The notes: generated by a model not told the origin, from the sequence alone. Numbered from the stretch's first letter, positions 50,667 to 60,315 are shown. The stretch is DNA of 64,000 bases from Bacteroidota bacterium (GCA_016192075.1 JACPUU010000002.1:124001-188000); one strand, 5' to 3'. Translations and numbers: made by a program.

Positions 50667-51416
50667 TCAGATCCGTTTTAATTCCTCTTCCTGAACCCAG
50701 CCTGAATTTCCATTCACTTCAATTTGTGTCCAGCTGTCGTTTTGCTGAAGCACTTTTACTTTGGCGCCTTCATGCAGCTCAAAACTGATATTGGCTTTAT
50801 CAAGTGGTGAAAGGCGTACCTCTGCTTTTTCTGATACAATGATTGCCTCAGAGTTGTCCAGCACCGCTTCTTTGTGAAAATAGGCGGTGAGGGTACTTAC
50901 GGCAAAGAGTAATCCAAACAACATTCCGCCCATCATACTCATGTTGCGGATGCGGCGTGATCTGGTAAGAATAAATACCAGGATAATTAAACTGAAAATT
51001 AAACTGGAAGCAATGCTCACATACGCCCAGAGATTTGTCTGCGGTCCATACAGCAAGCGTTTCAGCCATTCAGAAAGGGCAGGGTCAGGCTGTTCAATTT
51101 TATCTTCAGTTTGCAGGTTTACAAATTCCAGGTTGAATTTTGCATCTTCATTGCGCGGGTCCAGTTTCAATGCCCGTTCATAAGCCCAGATAGCGAGGCC
51201 AATGCGTTTGCTTTTGTAATAGGCATTGCCCAGGTTGTAATACACCTCTGAGTTCTGGTGTGCTGAGTCCAGGTATTCTTCGTATGATTTGGCGGCAGTT
51301 TTATAATGTTCCTGTGCGTAGTAGTCATTCCCCTCTGTAAACAGGTTCTGCGCACGTAGTGCGGTTGATGCACAAACGGCAAAAAGCAGGCAATATAGAA
51401 TCTTAGATGTTTTCAT
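50667..51416 (-). CDS. batE: BatE, TPR and SH3-like protein of the Bat operon
   Basis: The ATG at 51416 gives 249 residues with a signal peptide (MKTSKILYCLLFAVCAST); the frame is open upstream to 51515 inside batD. TPR repeats follow (NLFTEGNDYYAQEHYKTAAK, SEVYYNLGNAYYKSKRIGLA, IWAYERALKLDPRNEDAKFN), then two transmembrane helices (about 140-200) and a bacterial SH3 domain (AEVRLSPLDKANISFELHEG, DSWTQIEVNG, GWV). It is the last gene of the Bat operon and overlaps batD by 14 bases. Bat proteins protect against oxygen stress; exact roles are unknown. Confidence 0.85.
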   Translation of the reverse strand: MKTSKILYCLLFAVCASTALRAQNLFTEGNDYYAQEHYKTAAKSYEEYLDSAHQNSEVYYNLGNAYYKSKRIGLAIWAYERALKLDPRNEDAKFNLEFVNLQTEDKIEQPDPALSEWLKRLLYGPQTNLWAYVSIASSLIFSLIILVFILTRSRRIRNMSMMGGMLFGLLFAVSTLTAYFHKEAVLDNSEAIIVSEKAEVRLSPLDKANISFELHEGAKVKVLQQNDSWTQIEVNGNSGWVQEEELKRI

Positions 51417-53133
51417 CAAGCTGATCAACCAGTTTTTGAGTTTCACGAATAGTGTCTCCCAGGTTTTGAGACGTAATAGGTGCGTATTGTGCCATTTCAA
51501 TTTTTTTCCAGACATGTGAAAGCTCCAGCATTACCTGGGTAGGGGCTTTTTTATGTTCCAGTTCAGTGGTGATAGATTTTAACGAAAGATTTGAAAGAGA
51601 CAGGTTCAGTTTGGCCATGAGGTAGGTAATCAGCGTATTCTGAAGCAGTTTCAGCGCACCCTTGTCATCACCTGATTTCAAGAGCTGCAACGCCTGTGAA
51701 AGTGATTTTTGTGCAGTTTTGCGTGCACCCTTTTTAGTACTTTCAGCTTTATCTTCAGGGCTGATGTTTTGCTTTTTCCGGCGCAGCAGCATAACCAGGA
51801 ACACCAGTACAGGTGGAACAGTAACGAGCGTTAAATAGGGGAGTGAACCAAAAACAAAGTCATTCAGGTTTACATCAGCATTTGGTTTGTCATGAATAAA
51901 ATGAATATCTGTATTTTCAATATCAATGACTTTTTGCCCCTTGTAAACAGCACCGTGATTTTCATCTCCTTTTTCAACGTGAACTGTAAATTTTTCAGTA
52001 GACAATTGTTTCATGGATTTGGACGAAAGATCAAAATACGAGAAACCAAAAGGTTGTACTTCAAAGTCACCCGGCTCGTTGGCGGTAACAATAAATTTAT
52101 AATTGATGCTACCTCTTAAACCACTGGTTGTCACTTCTGTTTCATCGGTTACCTCAGGGTCAACAAGGGTAAATCCGGCGGGCATGCTCAGTTTGGGTTC
52201 ATCAAAGGCATTAAAGTTTCCGGTACCTGTAATGCGGATATTGAGTTCAAAAGACTGGCCCTGTGTGAGGCTTGTTTTATCAATTTCATGCACCAGGTCA
52301 AAACGGCCAATAAGTCCATTGAAATCTGACGGTGTTTCTACGGGCAATTTTTTTACATCAATGGTCAGTGAATTAGAAGTACCGTCTTCACGCACGGAGG
52401 TAAAAATATCCTGCGAGTGAATCAGCGACGCGTAGTAAGGATCAATAATTATTTTGCCCGCGCGCTCAGCAATGCACAACTCCTGTTTTAATTCCAGCAC
52501 ATAGTATTTTAGCCCGCGGATCGTTTCCTGTGTCATGGTATAGTTCAGCCGGTTCGGGTTCAGGTCTTTTCTCCATATTCCGCTGGCATTGCCATCTTCA
52601 ATGCTTTCAATTTGTGTCGGTTTTTTGACACTGTAAAATTTCAATGTCAGTAGAAACGGTTCACCCACATACACTGAATTTTTATCGGTTGTGATTTTAA
52701 GATAGTAGTTTCCGTTTGACGTGTTTTGCTGTGATGAGTTGTTTCCGGGGTTTCCACCGGCTACTACTTTTATTGTTACTGCGTCTCCGGAATTGACTTT
52801 TTTCAGCTTGCATTTCATGGATGCCGGCGGAATGCTGTACGTTCCTTTTTTAGGCGCCCGCAGGTAAAAGGTCAGTGAATATTGATTTTGTTTGGTGGTA
52901 ACGTTATTAACCGTGTATGAGCTGCTGGAGTATCCTTTTTCAGGTCCGCCTACTACTTCGAGTTCACCAAAATCGGGCGCAGTTACCGGGCAATCCTGGT
53001 TGGCAATAATCTGGTAGGTAAATATTTCTCCCTCTTCTACGGTGGTTTTACTCACACTCACCTCAATTGCGGGAGCCTGGCTCCACAAAACCGGGGTCAG
53101 TAACAAAAATAGTATGGCGATGCTGAATTTCAC
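51403..53133 (-). CDS. batD: BatD (oxygen tolerance protein)
   Basis: This 576-residue protein starts at a GTG directly after the batC stop. It has a signal peptide (FSIAILFLLLTPVLWSQ), a series of BatD beta-sandwich domains (IEVSVSKTTVEEGEIFTYQI, YYLKITTDKNSVYVGEPFLL, TLTQGQSF-like segment LTQGQSFELNI), one transmembrane helix (LPYLTLVTVPPVLVFLVMLL) and a helical cytoplasmic end with ARKTAQKSLSQALQLL. BatD works with the VWA proteins BatA and BatB in the envelope. Family call firm. Confidence 0.9.
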   Translation of the reverse strand: MKFSIAILFLLLTPVLWSQAPAIEVSVSKTTVEEGEIFTYQIIANQDCPVTAPDFGELEVVGGPEKGYSSSSYTVNNVTTKQNQYSLTFYLRAPKKGTYSIPPASMKCKLKKVNSGDAVTIKVVAGGNPGNNSSQQNTSNGNYYLKITTDKNSVYVGEPFLLTLKFYSVKKPTQIESIEDGNASGIWRKDLNPNRLNYTMTQETIRGLKYYVLELKQELCIAERAGKIIIDPYYASLIHSQDIFTSVREDGTSNSLTIDVKKLPVETPSDFNGLIGRFDLVHEIDKTSLTQGQSFELNIRITGTGNFNAFDEPKLSMPAGFTLVDPEVTDETEVTTSGLRGSINYKFIVTANEPGDFEVQPFGFSYFDLSSKSMKQLSTEKFTVHVEKGDENHGAVYKGQKVIDIENTDIHFIHDKPNADVNLNDFVFGSLPYLTLVTVPPVLVFLVMLLRRKKQNISPEDKAESTKKGARKTAQKSLSQALQLLKSGDDKGALKLLQNTLITYLMAKLNLSLSNLSLKSITTELEHKKAPTQVMLELSHVWKKIEMAQYAPITSQNLGDTIRETQKLVDQLDENI

Positions 53134-53901
53134 TTACCAGTCTTTTTTCTTGGATTCTCCTGTGCCTACAACTTTGTTTTTTTCCATTTTTTTGCGCGTG
53201 TCTTTTTCGCTTTTGAGCGCTGCTTCTAATATACGCTTAGCCTGCTCTTTGGATATTTTAGGCTGTATTGGCTGCTTTTTTGAATCGTTCGTGCCGTCTT
53301 GTTTGTCATCCTTATCAGATCCGCTATCTTCTTCTTTGTCATTTTGCTGATCACCCTCGTTGTTTTGATTTCCGTTTTGATCAGATTCATTTTGATTATC
53401 GCCCTCGTTTTCATTTTCATTCTGATCCTGGTTTTTGTCCTGGTTCTCATTTTTATCCTGGTTTTGCTGCTGCTGCTTTTTCAAAAGTTGTGCATAGGCC
53501 AAGTTATAACGTGAATCTTCATCTTTTGGATTCAGTTTCAACGCAGCTTTATAGGCATCAATGGCATCGTCCAGTTTTTGATTCATAAAATACGAATTGC
53601 CCAGGTTATGATATACAAGGGCCCGGTCGTATGCCGTTGGTGCCAGGTCAATAATAGACCCGTATAGATTGGCTGCCTTTTCAAAATCATTTTTACGGAA
53701 ATAGGCATTGGCCATGTTATAATTAGGTTTAAAGCTGAGTGGTGATGCATTCACCGCCTCTTCATAATAACCAATAGCTTCATCAAAGTCACCTTCGTCA
53801 AAAGCCCGGTTTCCGTAATACAGATTCCGTTTCTCCAGGTCTTGCGAAACCGCATTCAGCGATACAAGCCCAATCCCGATCATTACTATCAACCTAACCA
53901 T
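53134..53901 (-). CDS. batC: BatC, TPR protein of the Bat operon
   Basis: The ATG at 53901 gives 255 residues; the frame opens 8 codons upstream at a TTG. A signal peptide (LIVMIGIGLVSLNAVSQ) is followed by three TPR repeats (NRAFDEGDFDEAIGYYEEAV, YNMANAYFRKNDFEKAANLY, YHNLGNSYFMNQKLDDAIDA). The C-terminal part is a long low-complexity Asn/Gln/Asp/Glu/Lys stretch (QQNQDKNENQDKN), then a basic end. It overlaps batB by 8 bases. The disordered acidic tail is longer than the TPR part of many relatives. Confidence 0.87.
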   Translation of the reverse strand: MVRLIVMIGIGLVSLNAVSQDLEKRNLYYGNRAFDEGDFDEAIGYYEEAVNASPLSFKPNYNMANAYFRKNDFEKAANLYGSIIDLAPTAYDRALVYHNLGNSYFMNQKLDDAIDAYKAALKLNPKDEDSRYNLAYAQLLKKQQQQNQDKNENQDKNQDQNENENEGDNQNESDQNGNQNNEGDQQNDKEEDSGSDKDDKQDGTNDSKKQPIQPKISKEQAKRILEAALKSEKDTRKKMEKNKVVGTGESKKKDW

Positions 53902-55051
53902 TATACTCTTGTAGTTTGTGAACAATTCCTGAGCGTTTTTCTGTCAGAAAAAATTCAATGAATAAAAAGATTAATCCAATACCGAGGAACCACTGATACT
54001 GATCTTCATAATCAACATACAGCACTGATTCCATCTCGGTTTTTTCAATTTCACGCACGGTTTCAAGCAAACCTTCCAGGTTAACGTAGGTGCCCTCAGC
54101 CTGCACATAAGCGCCTCCGCCGGCGGCTGCAACTGCCTGCAGCATGGTTGCGTTGAGTTTTGTCAGTACAGTGTTTCCTTCGTCATCCTTTTTATACCCT
54201 TCCACTTTTCCATCTACAAAATTGGGGATGGGTGTTTCGTTGTTTGTGCCCATACCAACGGTGCTGACAATGACATTGTGTTCAAAAGCGCCTTTGGCTA
54301 CTGATTCCGGATTTCCTTCGTGATCTTCACCATCAGAAATGACAATAATAGCCTTGTTTACACCGTTTTCCATGTCAAAACTTTTCATGCATTTGTCAAT
54401 GGCCAGGCCAATATCTGTTCCCTGGTTGGTCATCATTTCAGGACGTACAGAATACAAAAACAGTTTGGCAGCGCGGTAATCATTCGTAAGCGGTACCTGA
54501 ACAAAAGCATCACCGGCAAAAATGACAATACCTACTTTATCACCATGCAGGTTGTTGAGCAAACGTTCAACTGAAAGTTTGGCAACCTGAAGCCGGTCCA
54601 TTTTTGAATCCAGGTCAAGCGCACGCATGGAATTTGAAATATCCAGCGCAATCATAATTTCAATACCGTCAGCTACTGCTTTGTTTTTTCCCTGTCCGTA
54701 TTGTGGATTAGCCATTGCAAGAATCAGAAAAACAATTCCGTTCCGGAACAGAAAATATTTCATGAATGATTTTATGTTGGAAACCGGTGAGGTGAGGTAA
54801 CGCAGTAAACGCTCATCAGCCAGCATGCTGAGTTTTGCATTTTTCCATTGAATAATACTGAAAAAGCCAAGCACCAGCAGCGGCACAATTAGCAGTACCC
54901 ACAACCATTCGGGGTTTTCAAACTGAAAAGCTTCTACCTCTTCAGTCATGTAATAAAACAAACTGAAATAAAGCAGCCAGAAAGCGAGCTCCCAGATCAG
55001 TACAGAAATGACCAGGTTCTTAAAATCATATTTATGCTGACTCAGTTCCAT
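53894..55051 (-). CDS. batB: BatB, VWA membrane protein
   Basis: The 385-residue protein has hydrophobic segments at the N-terminus (about residues 14-32 and 48-64) and another at about 92-112, a VWA domain (residues about 125-310) with the metal site DISNSMRALD and VISDGEDHEG, and a last helix (FLGIGLIFLFIEFF). The metal-ion-dependent adhesion site D-x-S-x-S is present. It starts in TAATG overlap with batA. In the Bat system it pairs with BatA, probably gathering partners at the inner membrane. Confidence 0.9.
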   Translation of the reverse strand: MELSQHKYDFKNLVISVLIWELAFWLLYFSLFYYMTEEVEAFQFENPEWLWVLLIVPLLVLGFFSIIQWKNAKLSMLADERLLRYLTSPVSNIKSFMKYFLFRNGIVFLILAMANPQYGQGKNKAVADGIEIMIALDISNSMRALDLDSKMDRLQVAKLSVERLLNNLHGDKVGIVIFAGDAFVQVPLTNDYRAAKLFLYSVRPEMMTNQGTDIGLAIDKCMKSFDMENGVNKAIIVISDGEDHEGNPESVAKGAFEHNVIVSTVGMGTNNETPIPNFVDGKVEGYKKDDEGNTVLTKLNATMLQAVAAAGGGAYVQAEGTYVNLEGLLETVREIEKTEMESVLYVDYEDQYQWFLGIGLIFLFIEFFLTEKRSGIVHKLQEYNG

Positions 55052-56091
55052 TATGGGATACTTTTCAATAAGGTGTGATGAATGGTGCGGTAAAGCAAAA
55101 TCAAAAAGATTCCCAGTGCCAGTAATCCATAGTATTTTTCAGGCGGATTGACTTTGTATTCCAGCACTTTTACTTTAGATTTTTCCATCTGGTCAATTTC
55201 TTTGTAGATCAGTTCCAGTTCAGTTTCATTTTTGGCCCTGAAATATTTTCCGCCGGTTTCGTTGGCTATTTGTGTCAGTAATTCTTCATCAATTTCTACC
55301 GGCATTTCCTGGGTAATGGTTCCAAAGGGTGTTTGAACAGGATAGGGTGCCGTGCCGTCTTTACCAACACCAATGGTATAGACACAAATGTTATTTTCTT
55401 TGGCAATGGCTGCGGCTGTCAGCGGATCAATTTCGCCGGCATTGTTAACACCGTCAGTCAGCAGAATAATGACTTTACTTTTTGCATCGCTTTCTTTCAG
55501 GCGGTTGGTTGCGGTTGCAAGCCCAAGCCCAATAGCTGTTCCGTCATAAATGATGTCAGAATTGCTGATGTTCTGAACCTGCTCAAACATGACCTTTAAA
55601 AGTTCGTGATCATTGGTAAGTGGTGCCTGCGTGTAGGCCTCTGCCTGAAAAACCACCAGGCCAATGCGGTCTGACGGGCGGTTGGCAATAAAATCAAGTG
55701 CTACTTTTTTGGCTGCTTCAAGGCGGTCAGGTTTAAAATCCTGCGCTTTCATACTGCCAGATGCATCAAGGGCCATCACAATGTCAATGCCCTCCATGTT
55801 TTTCTTTTTGTACTCTTCAATGTCATTTGGAAGGTGGGGCCGTGCCAGTGCCAGTATAACAAAACTTAAACCGGCTATAAATACAAATAAATTGAGATGT
55901 CTGAAAAAGGCTACAAAATTGAATTTTCGTTTTTCAAAATTTTCAAGTGATGAGTAGTTGATGTTTTTGAATTTGCCCGCCTCATGGTATAAATACCAGA
56001 AAATAATTGCCGGTATTACCAGGAATAACCAGAAAGCCTGTTTGTAAACAAACTCGTAGTCAAAAATGGCTATGTCAAAATACTTACTCAC
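55051..56091 (-). CDS. batA: BatA, VWA membrane protein
   Basis: This 346-residue protein starts at a GTG overlapping the previous gene by 8 bases. It has two N-terminal transmembrane helices (AFWLFLVIPAIIFWYLY, LNLFVFIAGLSFVILALA), a VWA domain with DASGSMKAQD and ILLTDGVNN (complete MIDAS), and a C-terminal helix (YGLLALGIFLILLY). It is the paralogue of BatB. Confidence 0.92.
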   Translation of the reverse strand: MSKYFDIAIFDYEFVYKQAFWLFLVIPAIIFWYLYHEAGKFKNINYSSLENFEKRKFNFVAFFRHLNLFVFIAGLSFVILALARPHLPNDIEEYKKKNMEGIDIVMALDASGSMKAQDFKPDRLEAAKKVALDFIANRPSDRIGLVVFQAEAYTQAPLTNDHELLKVMFEQVQNISNSDIIYDGTAIGLGLATATNRLKESDAKSKVIILLTDGVNNAGEIDPLTAAAIAKENNICVYTIGVGKDGTAPYPVQTPFGTITQEMPVEIDEELLTQIANETGGKYFRAKNETELELIYKEIDQMEKSKVKVLEYKVNPPEKYYGLLALGIFLILLYRTIHHTLLKSIP

Positions 56092-57040
56092 CGGTGGTTT
56101 GTTGATTTAGTTCAGCCTGATCATCGTGTTTTTTTGTGCGCTCTACAAATTCAATAGACTGTTTTAAAGAAACAAGTCCGTCGTCGTCAGCCGGACTGAA
56201 TTTGGCAAATTTGACCATATCTGCCTGGTTGAGAATTTTTTTCAGGTATACTTTATCGGTATCACTGATGTCGGCATTTTTAAGGTCGGTCAGAATTTCA
56301 CGCGTGGTTTTTTCAAGGGCATGAATGTCAAACCGCTCTTCCAGGTATCTGCGCACGGTGTCCGTCATGGTTGAATAATAGTCTTTTTTATTGCCCGCTT
56401 TCCAGCTTTCATGCATCATCAGGTCATTAAGCACGGCAAGTGCGGTAATGTGAGCAGGAATTTTGGGTGCCTCAGGTTCAGGTTTTTCTTTGCGGTATTT
56501 TTTCAGCAGCCTGAACAGGAAAAACAGGGCAATGATGGTTCCGGCAATTGCAAAAACATACCAATAGGTTTTGAGCCAGTCTTTGGCCATTTCACTCCAG
56601 GTATAGGTGACATCGTAATTTGGTTTAATATCAACAATTCCTTTGGATGTATCTACTTCTACCGTTTCAACAATCAGTTGCAGCGGGTTGGTTTCAAAAC
56701 GTGATTCATTGAGTTCAATTTCTATGGCCGGAATTTCGAATACGCCTGGTTCAAAGGCTGAAATGGTAAGTTGCTGTTCACGCAAATAGGTTTGGGTATT
56801 GCTGTCAAGGATTGATTCGTAATCAACCGTTTTGTCAATGATTTCAATTTTTTTTGTCAGCGTATCTTCAAACTGGGGCCAGCCAATCAGTGCATCTTCA
56901 TTTGGATTAGCGTATTCAAAAAAGATTCGCAGCACGGTTTGTTCACCAATCCGTATACGGGCAGTATCAAGACTCATGACTGCTTTCTGGCTCAGGGCCA
57001 GCAGCGGAAACAAAAACGTTATGGTTACCAGTTTTTTCAT
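56084..57040 (-). CDS. DUF4381-like membrane protein of the Bat operon
   Basis: The protein has 318 residues with a signal peptide (LVTITFLFPLLALSQ), an N-terminal beta-sandwich (IRIGEQTVLRIFFEYANP, TISAFEPGVFEIPAIEIELN), one transmembrane helix (YWYVFAIAGTIIALFFLF, residues about 168-186) and a helical cytoplasmic part (ALAVLNDLMMHESWKAGNKK, TVRRYLEERFDIHALEKTTR). It sits between the DUF58 and BatA genes where related operons have DUF4381 or BatD-like genes. Overlaps 4 bases upstream (ATGA) and 8 downstream. Confidence 0.8.
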   Translation of the reverse strand: MKKLVTITFLFPLLALSQKAVMSLDTARIRIGEQTVLRIFFEYANPNEDALIGWPQFEDTLTKKIEIIDKTVDYESILDSNTQTYLREQQLTISAFEPGVFEIPAIEIELNESRFETNPLQLIVETVEVDTSKGIVDIKPNYDVTYTWSEMAKDWLKTYWYVFAIAGTIIALFFLFRLLKKYRKEKPEPEAPKIPAHITALAVLNDLMMHESWKAGNKKDYYSTMTDTVRRYLEERFDIHALEKTTREILTDLKNADISDTDKVYLKKILNQADMVKFAKFSPADDDGLVSLKQSIEFVERTKKHDDQAELNQQTTGE

Positions 57041-57924
57041 CCGCGCGTATTAAACAGGTTCATGAGGGGTTTTATATACCCTTCGTCGGTTTGTATTTCA
57101 GCAAAATCTGTTTTAGAGCGGCGGAACAGCTGGCGCAGTTTTTCATCGTGCTCTTTTGATTTTGCGCTGAATTTTTCCCGCACTTTTTTTGACGAGGTAT
57201 TTACCCATCTGCCTTCACCCGTTTCCAGGTCATGGAGGTGAGCTATTCCAATATCAGGCAATGATGCATCTGCCTTGTCCTGCACTTTTAGCGCAACCAC
57301 ATCGTGCCGGCGCGATGCAATTTTCAACGCATCTGCCAGGTTGTTTTTTTTGTCTTCGGTCAGGGGTACCTGAAAATCACTCAACACAAAAGCAATACTT
57401 TTTTTCTTCACCATTCGGGAGAAATATTTCAACCCTTCTCCAATATTTGTTTCACGTCCACTGGGCTCAAAGTTGATCAGTTCACGAATAATGCGCAAAA
57501 TGTGTGACTTTCCCTTTTTAGGGGAGATGTATTTTTCAACGTGATCTGAAAATAAAATCAACCCTATGCGGTCATTATTGGATACGGCAGAAAAAGCAAG
57601 CACCGCACAAAGTTCAGTAATGGTTTCGCGTTTTAACTGGTTGCGTGTACCAAACATACCCGATGCTGAAACATCTACCAGCAGCATTACCGTTAATTCA
57701 CGCTCTTCTTCAAATACTTTGACAAACGGCTCGTTGAAACGCGCGGTTACATTCCAGTCAATGGTTCTTATTTCATCACCTACGGCATATTCCCGAACCT
57801 CGCTGAAAGCCATTCCGCGGCCTTTGAAGGCAGAGTGATACTCACCTGAAAAAATCTGGTTAGAGAGACCCTTGGTTTTGATCTCTATCTTCCGTACTTT
57901 TTTTATGAGTTCTTTGGTTTCCAC
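57037..57924 (-). CDS. DUF58 domain protein (VWA-like) of the MoxR-Bat operon
   Basis: This 295-residue soluble protein starts at a GTG. DUF58 marks are GEYHSAFKGRGMAFSEVREY, DEIRTIDWNVTARF and a VWA-like part with LLVDVSASGMFG and FVLSDFQVP. The family partners with MoxR-type AAA proteins. It follows the unknown lipoprotein by 8 bases. Confidence 0.9.
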   Translation of the reverse strand: METKELIKKVRKIEIKTKGLSNQIFSGEYHSAFKGRGMAFSEVREYAVGDEIRTIDWNVTARFNEPFVKVFEEERELTVMLLVDVSASGMFGTRNQLKRETITELCAVLAFSAVSNNDRIGLILFSDHVEKYISPKKGKSHILRIIRELINFEPSGRETNIGEGLKYFSRMVKKKSIAFVLSDFQVPLTEDKKNNLADALKIASRRHDVVALKVQDKADASLPDIGIAHLHDLETGEGRWVNTSSKKVREKFSAKSKEHDEKLRQLFRRSKTDFAEIQTDEGYIKPLMNLFNTRG

Positions 57925-57932
57925 GGCTTTTT

Positions 57933-58775
57933 TTAATCAATAATTTTCCAGCTTTTCAAAACTGATTTTCCGTCTATGAACTGAACCAGGACAGCTTCAA
58001 TGGTTATTTTTTTATCCAGATCTTCTTCGGTCCAGGGTGCGTGATTGTCCAGGTAATAGGCTTCTGAATCTGCAAAATCCCAGATGAAGGCCGCCTGGCC
58101 ATTAATGTTCATGGTTCGGCCTTCGTACACCTGCTTTTTAACCGGGTTAACGGAAATTGGTTTTATCACCAACCGGTAATAAATCTGTGTGGTGTCTGAG
58201 AACATACCCTGCGGGCTATCAGGTGTTGAATAATATTCACGGGGATATTTTTCTTTGGTAATAATTCCGGTTAACTCCACAAACTCGTTCTGATAACCTG
58301 AATTTGGAATGACATACAGGCCGGCAATTTGTTCGCCGCCTTTTGGGTGTGTTACATTGTCTTTGATTGTAACGGTATCATTCAGTTTGTAGAACGGTTT
58401 GTCATATATATGGTTCATGCCGGTATACATAGCCATGTAAGCCGGTCCGGTAAAATCGTGAATCTCCAGCCGGTTGTCATACATTTGAATTCCGCCTGTC
58501 TGTAGCTTTAAAAAAGGAAGGTCCTGGTCAGGCAGTAATTTGAAATCAGAATCAATGGACATCAGTGTATCAAAAACTTCTTTTTCGTTGTCAAAAAACA
58601 CCGCCTGCATTTCAGTATTGTTGATTTGCGTAAGCCTTATTTCACCGTACTCATTTGCGTAGATACTTGTTTCAGCTTTTTTTATTCCGGCGTTACCATA
58701 GTCTGATTCATTGGCGCACGAAGTGCCCGTAGCCAGAATTCCCAGAAAAGCAATATGCATTTTAGTGTTGAACAT
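57933..58775 (-). CDS. Unknown lipoprotein inside the MoxR-Bat operon
   Basis: The product has 280 residues with a lipoprotein signal (HIAFLGILATGTSC, Cys20 lipidated). The rest is a beta-rich domain with no match: ETSIYANEYGEIRLTQI, MYDNRLEIHDFTGPAY, KPFYKLNDTVTIKDN, GLYVIPNSGYQNEFVELTG and RLVIKPISVNPV. It lies between the MoxR gene (22 bases) and the DUF58 gene (8 bases), where the two are normally neighbours. The context points to a part in the envelope role of this system. Confidence 0.65.
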   Translation of the reverse strand: MFNTKMHIAFLGILATGTSCANESDYGNAGIKKAETSIYANEYGEIRLTQINNTEMQAVFFDNEKEVFDTLMSIDSDFKLLPDQDLPFLKLQTGGIQMYDNRLEIHDFTGPAYMAMYTGMNHIYDKPFYKLNDTVTIKDNVTHPKGGEQIAGLYVIPNSGYQNEFVELTGIITKEKYPREYYSTPDSPQGMFSDTTQIYYRLVIKPISVNPVKKQVYEGRTMNINGQAAFIWDFADSEAYYLDNHAPWTEEDLDKKITIEAVLVQFIDGKSVLKSWKIID

Positions 58776-58797
58776 GAATCCGAAAAATTTAAATCTG

Positions 58798-59814
58798 CTA
58801 AGGCACTTCTACAAAGTCCATAATCTTTCTTACGAGGTCGGCCTGGGTGATATCTTCTGCTTCAGCTTCGTAGGTGAGTCCAATGCGGTGACGGAGCACA
58901 TCCGGGCAAACAGCGCGCACGTCTTCAGGAATTACAAATCCGCGGTGATTGATAAACGCGTATGCTTTGGCCGCAAGAGCCATGTTGATCGAAGCACGTG
59001 GTGATGCGCCGAATCCAATGAGGTGTGCCAGGTCTTTTAATCCGTAATCTGCCGGGTTACGTGTGGCAAAAACCAGATCAATGATGTATTTTTCAATTTT
59101 TTCGTCGAGGTAAACTTCTTTAACCAGGTCTTTGGCGCGCAGAATCTGATCAACGCTGATAACGCTGTTTGCTTTTGGAAATCCGTTGGGTGAAATATTC
59201 TGACGAACAATCAGTTTTTCTTCTTCTTTGGTTGGATAATCCATGTATACTTTCAGCATAAAACGATCCACCTGTGCCTCAGGCAAAGGGTATGTTCCTT
59301 CCTGCTCAATGGGGTTTTGAGTAGCCAGCACCAAAAAAGGCTGCGGTAATTTGTAGGTGGTTTCACCAATGGTCACCTGGCGTTCCTGCATGGCCTCCAG
59401 CAGGGCACTTTGTACTTTGGCCGGGGCCCGGTTGATTTCATCTGCCAGAATAAAGTTTGCAAAAACAGGTCCCTGTTTAACGGTAAACTGCTCTTGTTTC
59501 TGATTATAAACCATAGTACCCACAACGTCGGCAGGTAATAAATCAGGTGTAAACTGAATGCGGTTGAATTTACCGCCAATCGTATCTGACAGGGTTTTGA
59601 TGGCCAGTGTTTTTGCAAGGCCCGGCACCCCTTCCAGCAAAACGTGTCCGTTAGCCAGCAGGCCAATCATTAAACGTTCAATCATGTACTGCTGACCCAC
59701 AATTACTTTGTTGATCTCTGCCTGCATCTGATCCAGAAAGGCGCTTTCCTGCTGAATTTTTGCGTTAATAACCTCAATGCTCTGAGGTGAATTTGATGAA
59801 GAAGTTTCTTCCAT
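58798..59814 (-). CDS. MoxR family AAA+ ATPase
   Basis: The ATG at 59814 gives 338 residues; the frame opens 8 codons earlier. It has Walker A (LLEGVPGLAKT), Walker B (FILADEINRAPAKVQSALLE), sensor 1 (FLVLATQNPIEQEGTYPLPE) and the C-terminal helical lid (GASPRASINMALAAKAYAF). MoxR proteins act as chaperones for VWA proteins, which here are BatA, BatB and DUF58. It is the first gene of the nine-gene minus-strand operon that ends with batE. Confidence 0.93.
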   Translation of the reverse strand: MEETSSSNSPQSIEVINAKIQQESAFLDQMQAEINKVIVGQQYMIERLMIGLLANGHVLLEGVPGLAKTLAIKTLSDTIGGKFNRIQFTPDLLPADVVGTMVYNQKQEQFTVKQGPVFANFILADEINRAPAKVQSALLEAMQERQVTIGETTYKLPQPFLVLATQNPIEQEGTYPLPEAQVDRFMLKVYMDYPTKEEEKLIVRQNISPNGFPKANSVISVDQILRAKDLVKEVYLDEKIEKYIIDLVFATRNPADYGLKDLAHLIGFGASPRASINMALAAKAYAFINHRGFVIPEDVRAVCPDVLRHRIGLTYEAEAEDITQADLVRKIMDFVEVP

Positions 59815-60156
59815 AAAATGCTGTTGATACACTATCACTACAAAACTACAAAGTGTGTACGCCGTATCGGGGAAGCCGGCTGTTAAAAAATGTTAAGCAC
59901 GGAAAGTCTTGTAAATACTGATGTTTTCAGAATTTTTTTAACCTGATTTTTTGGCTTTTTTTTAACACCGGTTTGGAGGTGTTTTCGGGAATGTTTTTTA
60001 GGTTGAAAATGGTATGTCAAAGCTAAAAAGGATCATACCCAAAGCCCGTGGGAGAATTTTGGCATCCTTTTTTTGCCACCAGGATGCGAAGGCAGAGACC
60101 TAACTGCCCACAAGCAGGCTGGGAAACACAACGTACAAATCTGGAAACTGTTTAAA

Positions 60157-60174
60157 TTTTGGCTGGAGTTTCTT
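60157..60174. repeat. 18-base direct repeat, copy 1 of 2
   Basis: TTTTGGCTGGAGTTTCTT is repeated exactly at 60381-60398, 224 bases away. The two copies flank the big palindrome (copy 1 overlaps its left end), as expected if the same repeated unit was inserted or duplicated around it. Confidence 0.7.
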
Positions 60175-60315
60175 CGCTCCGTTACACTTCACTCAGAAAG
60201 ACAAGGGCCCGAAGGAATATATTGGGAGAGGTGTGTTATGCGCCAGTGGCGCATAACACACCTCTCCTCTGAACTTACATCTGAGGCTCTTGTCTTTCTG
60301 AGCAAAGCGAAGAAA
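60169..60315. repeat. Large nested inverted repeat with a perfect 43-base core
   Basis: The core 60225-60267 has two perfect 21-base arms around a single G; the arms begin GGAGAGGTGTG and meet at GCGCCA-G-TGGCGC. Outside it CAGAAAGACAAG (60193-60204) is inverted in CTTGTCTTTCTG (about 60289-60300), and TTTCTTCGCT (60169-60178) in AGCGAAGAAA (60306-60315). About 147 bases can fold into one long hairpin. It lies between two minus-strand genes and is far larger than a terminator. A MITE or REP-like element, or a recombination scar, are the main options. Confidence 0.75.

Noticed and set aside
53268-53588. Hydrophobic plus-strand frames opposite batC
   Set aside because: They are antisense to the Asn/Gln/Asp/Lys low-complexity tail of BatC and arise from its base composition.
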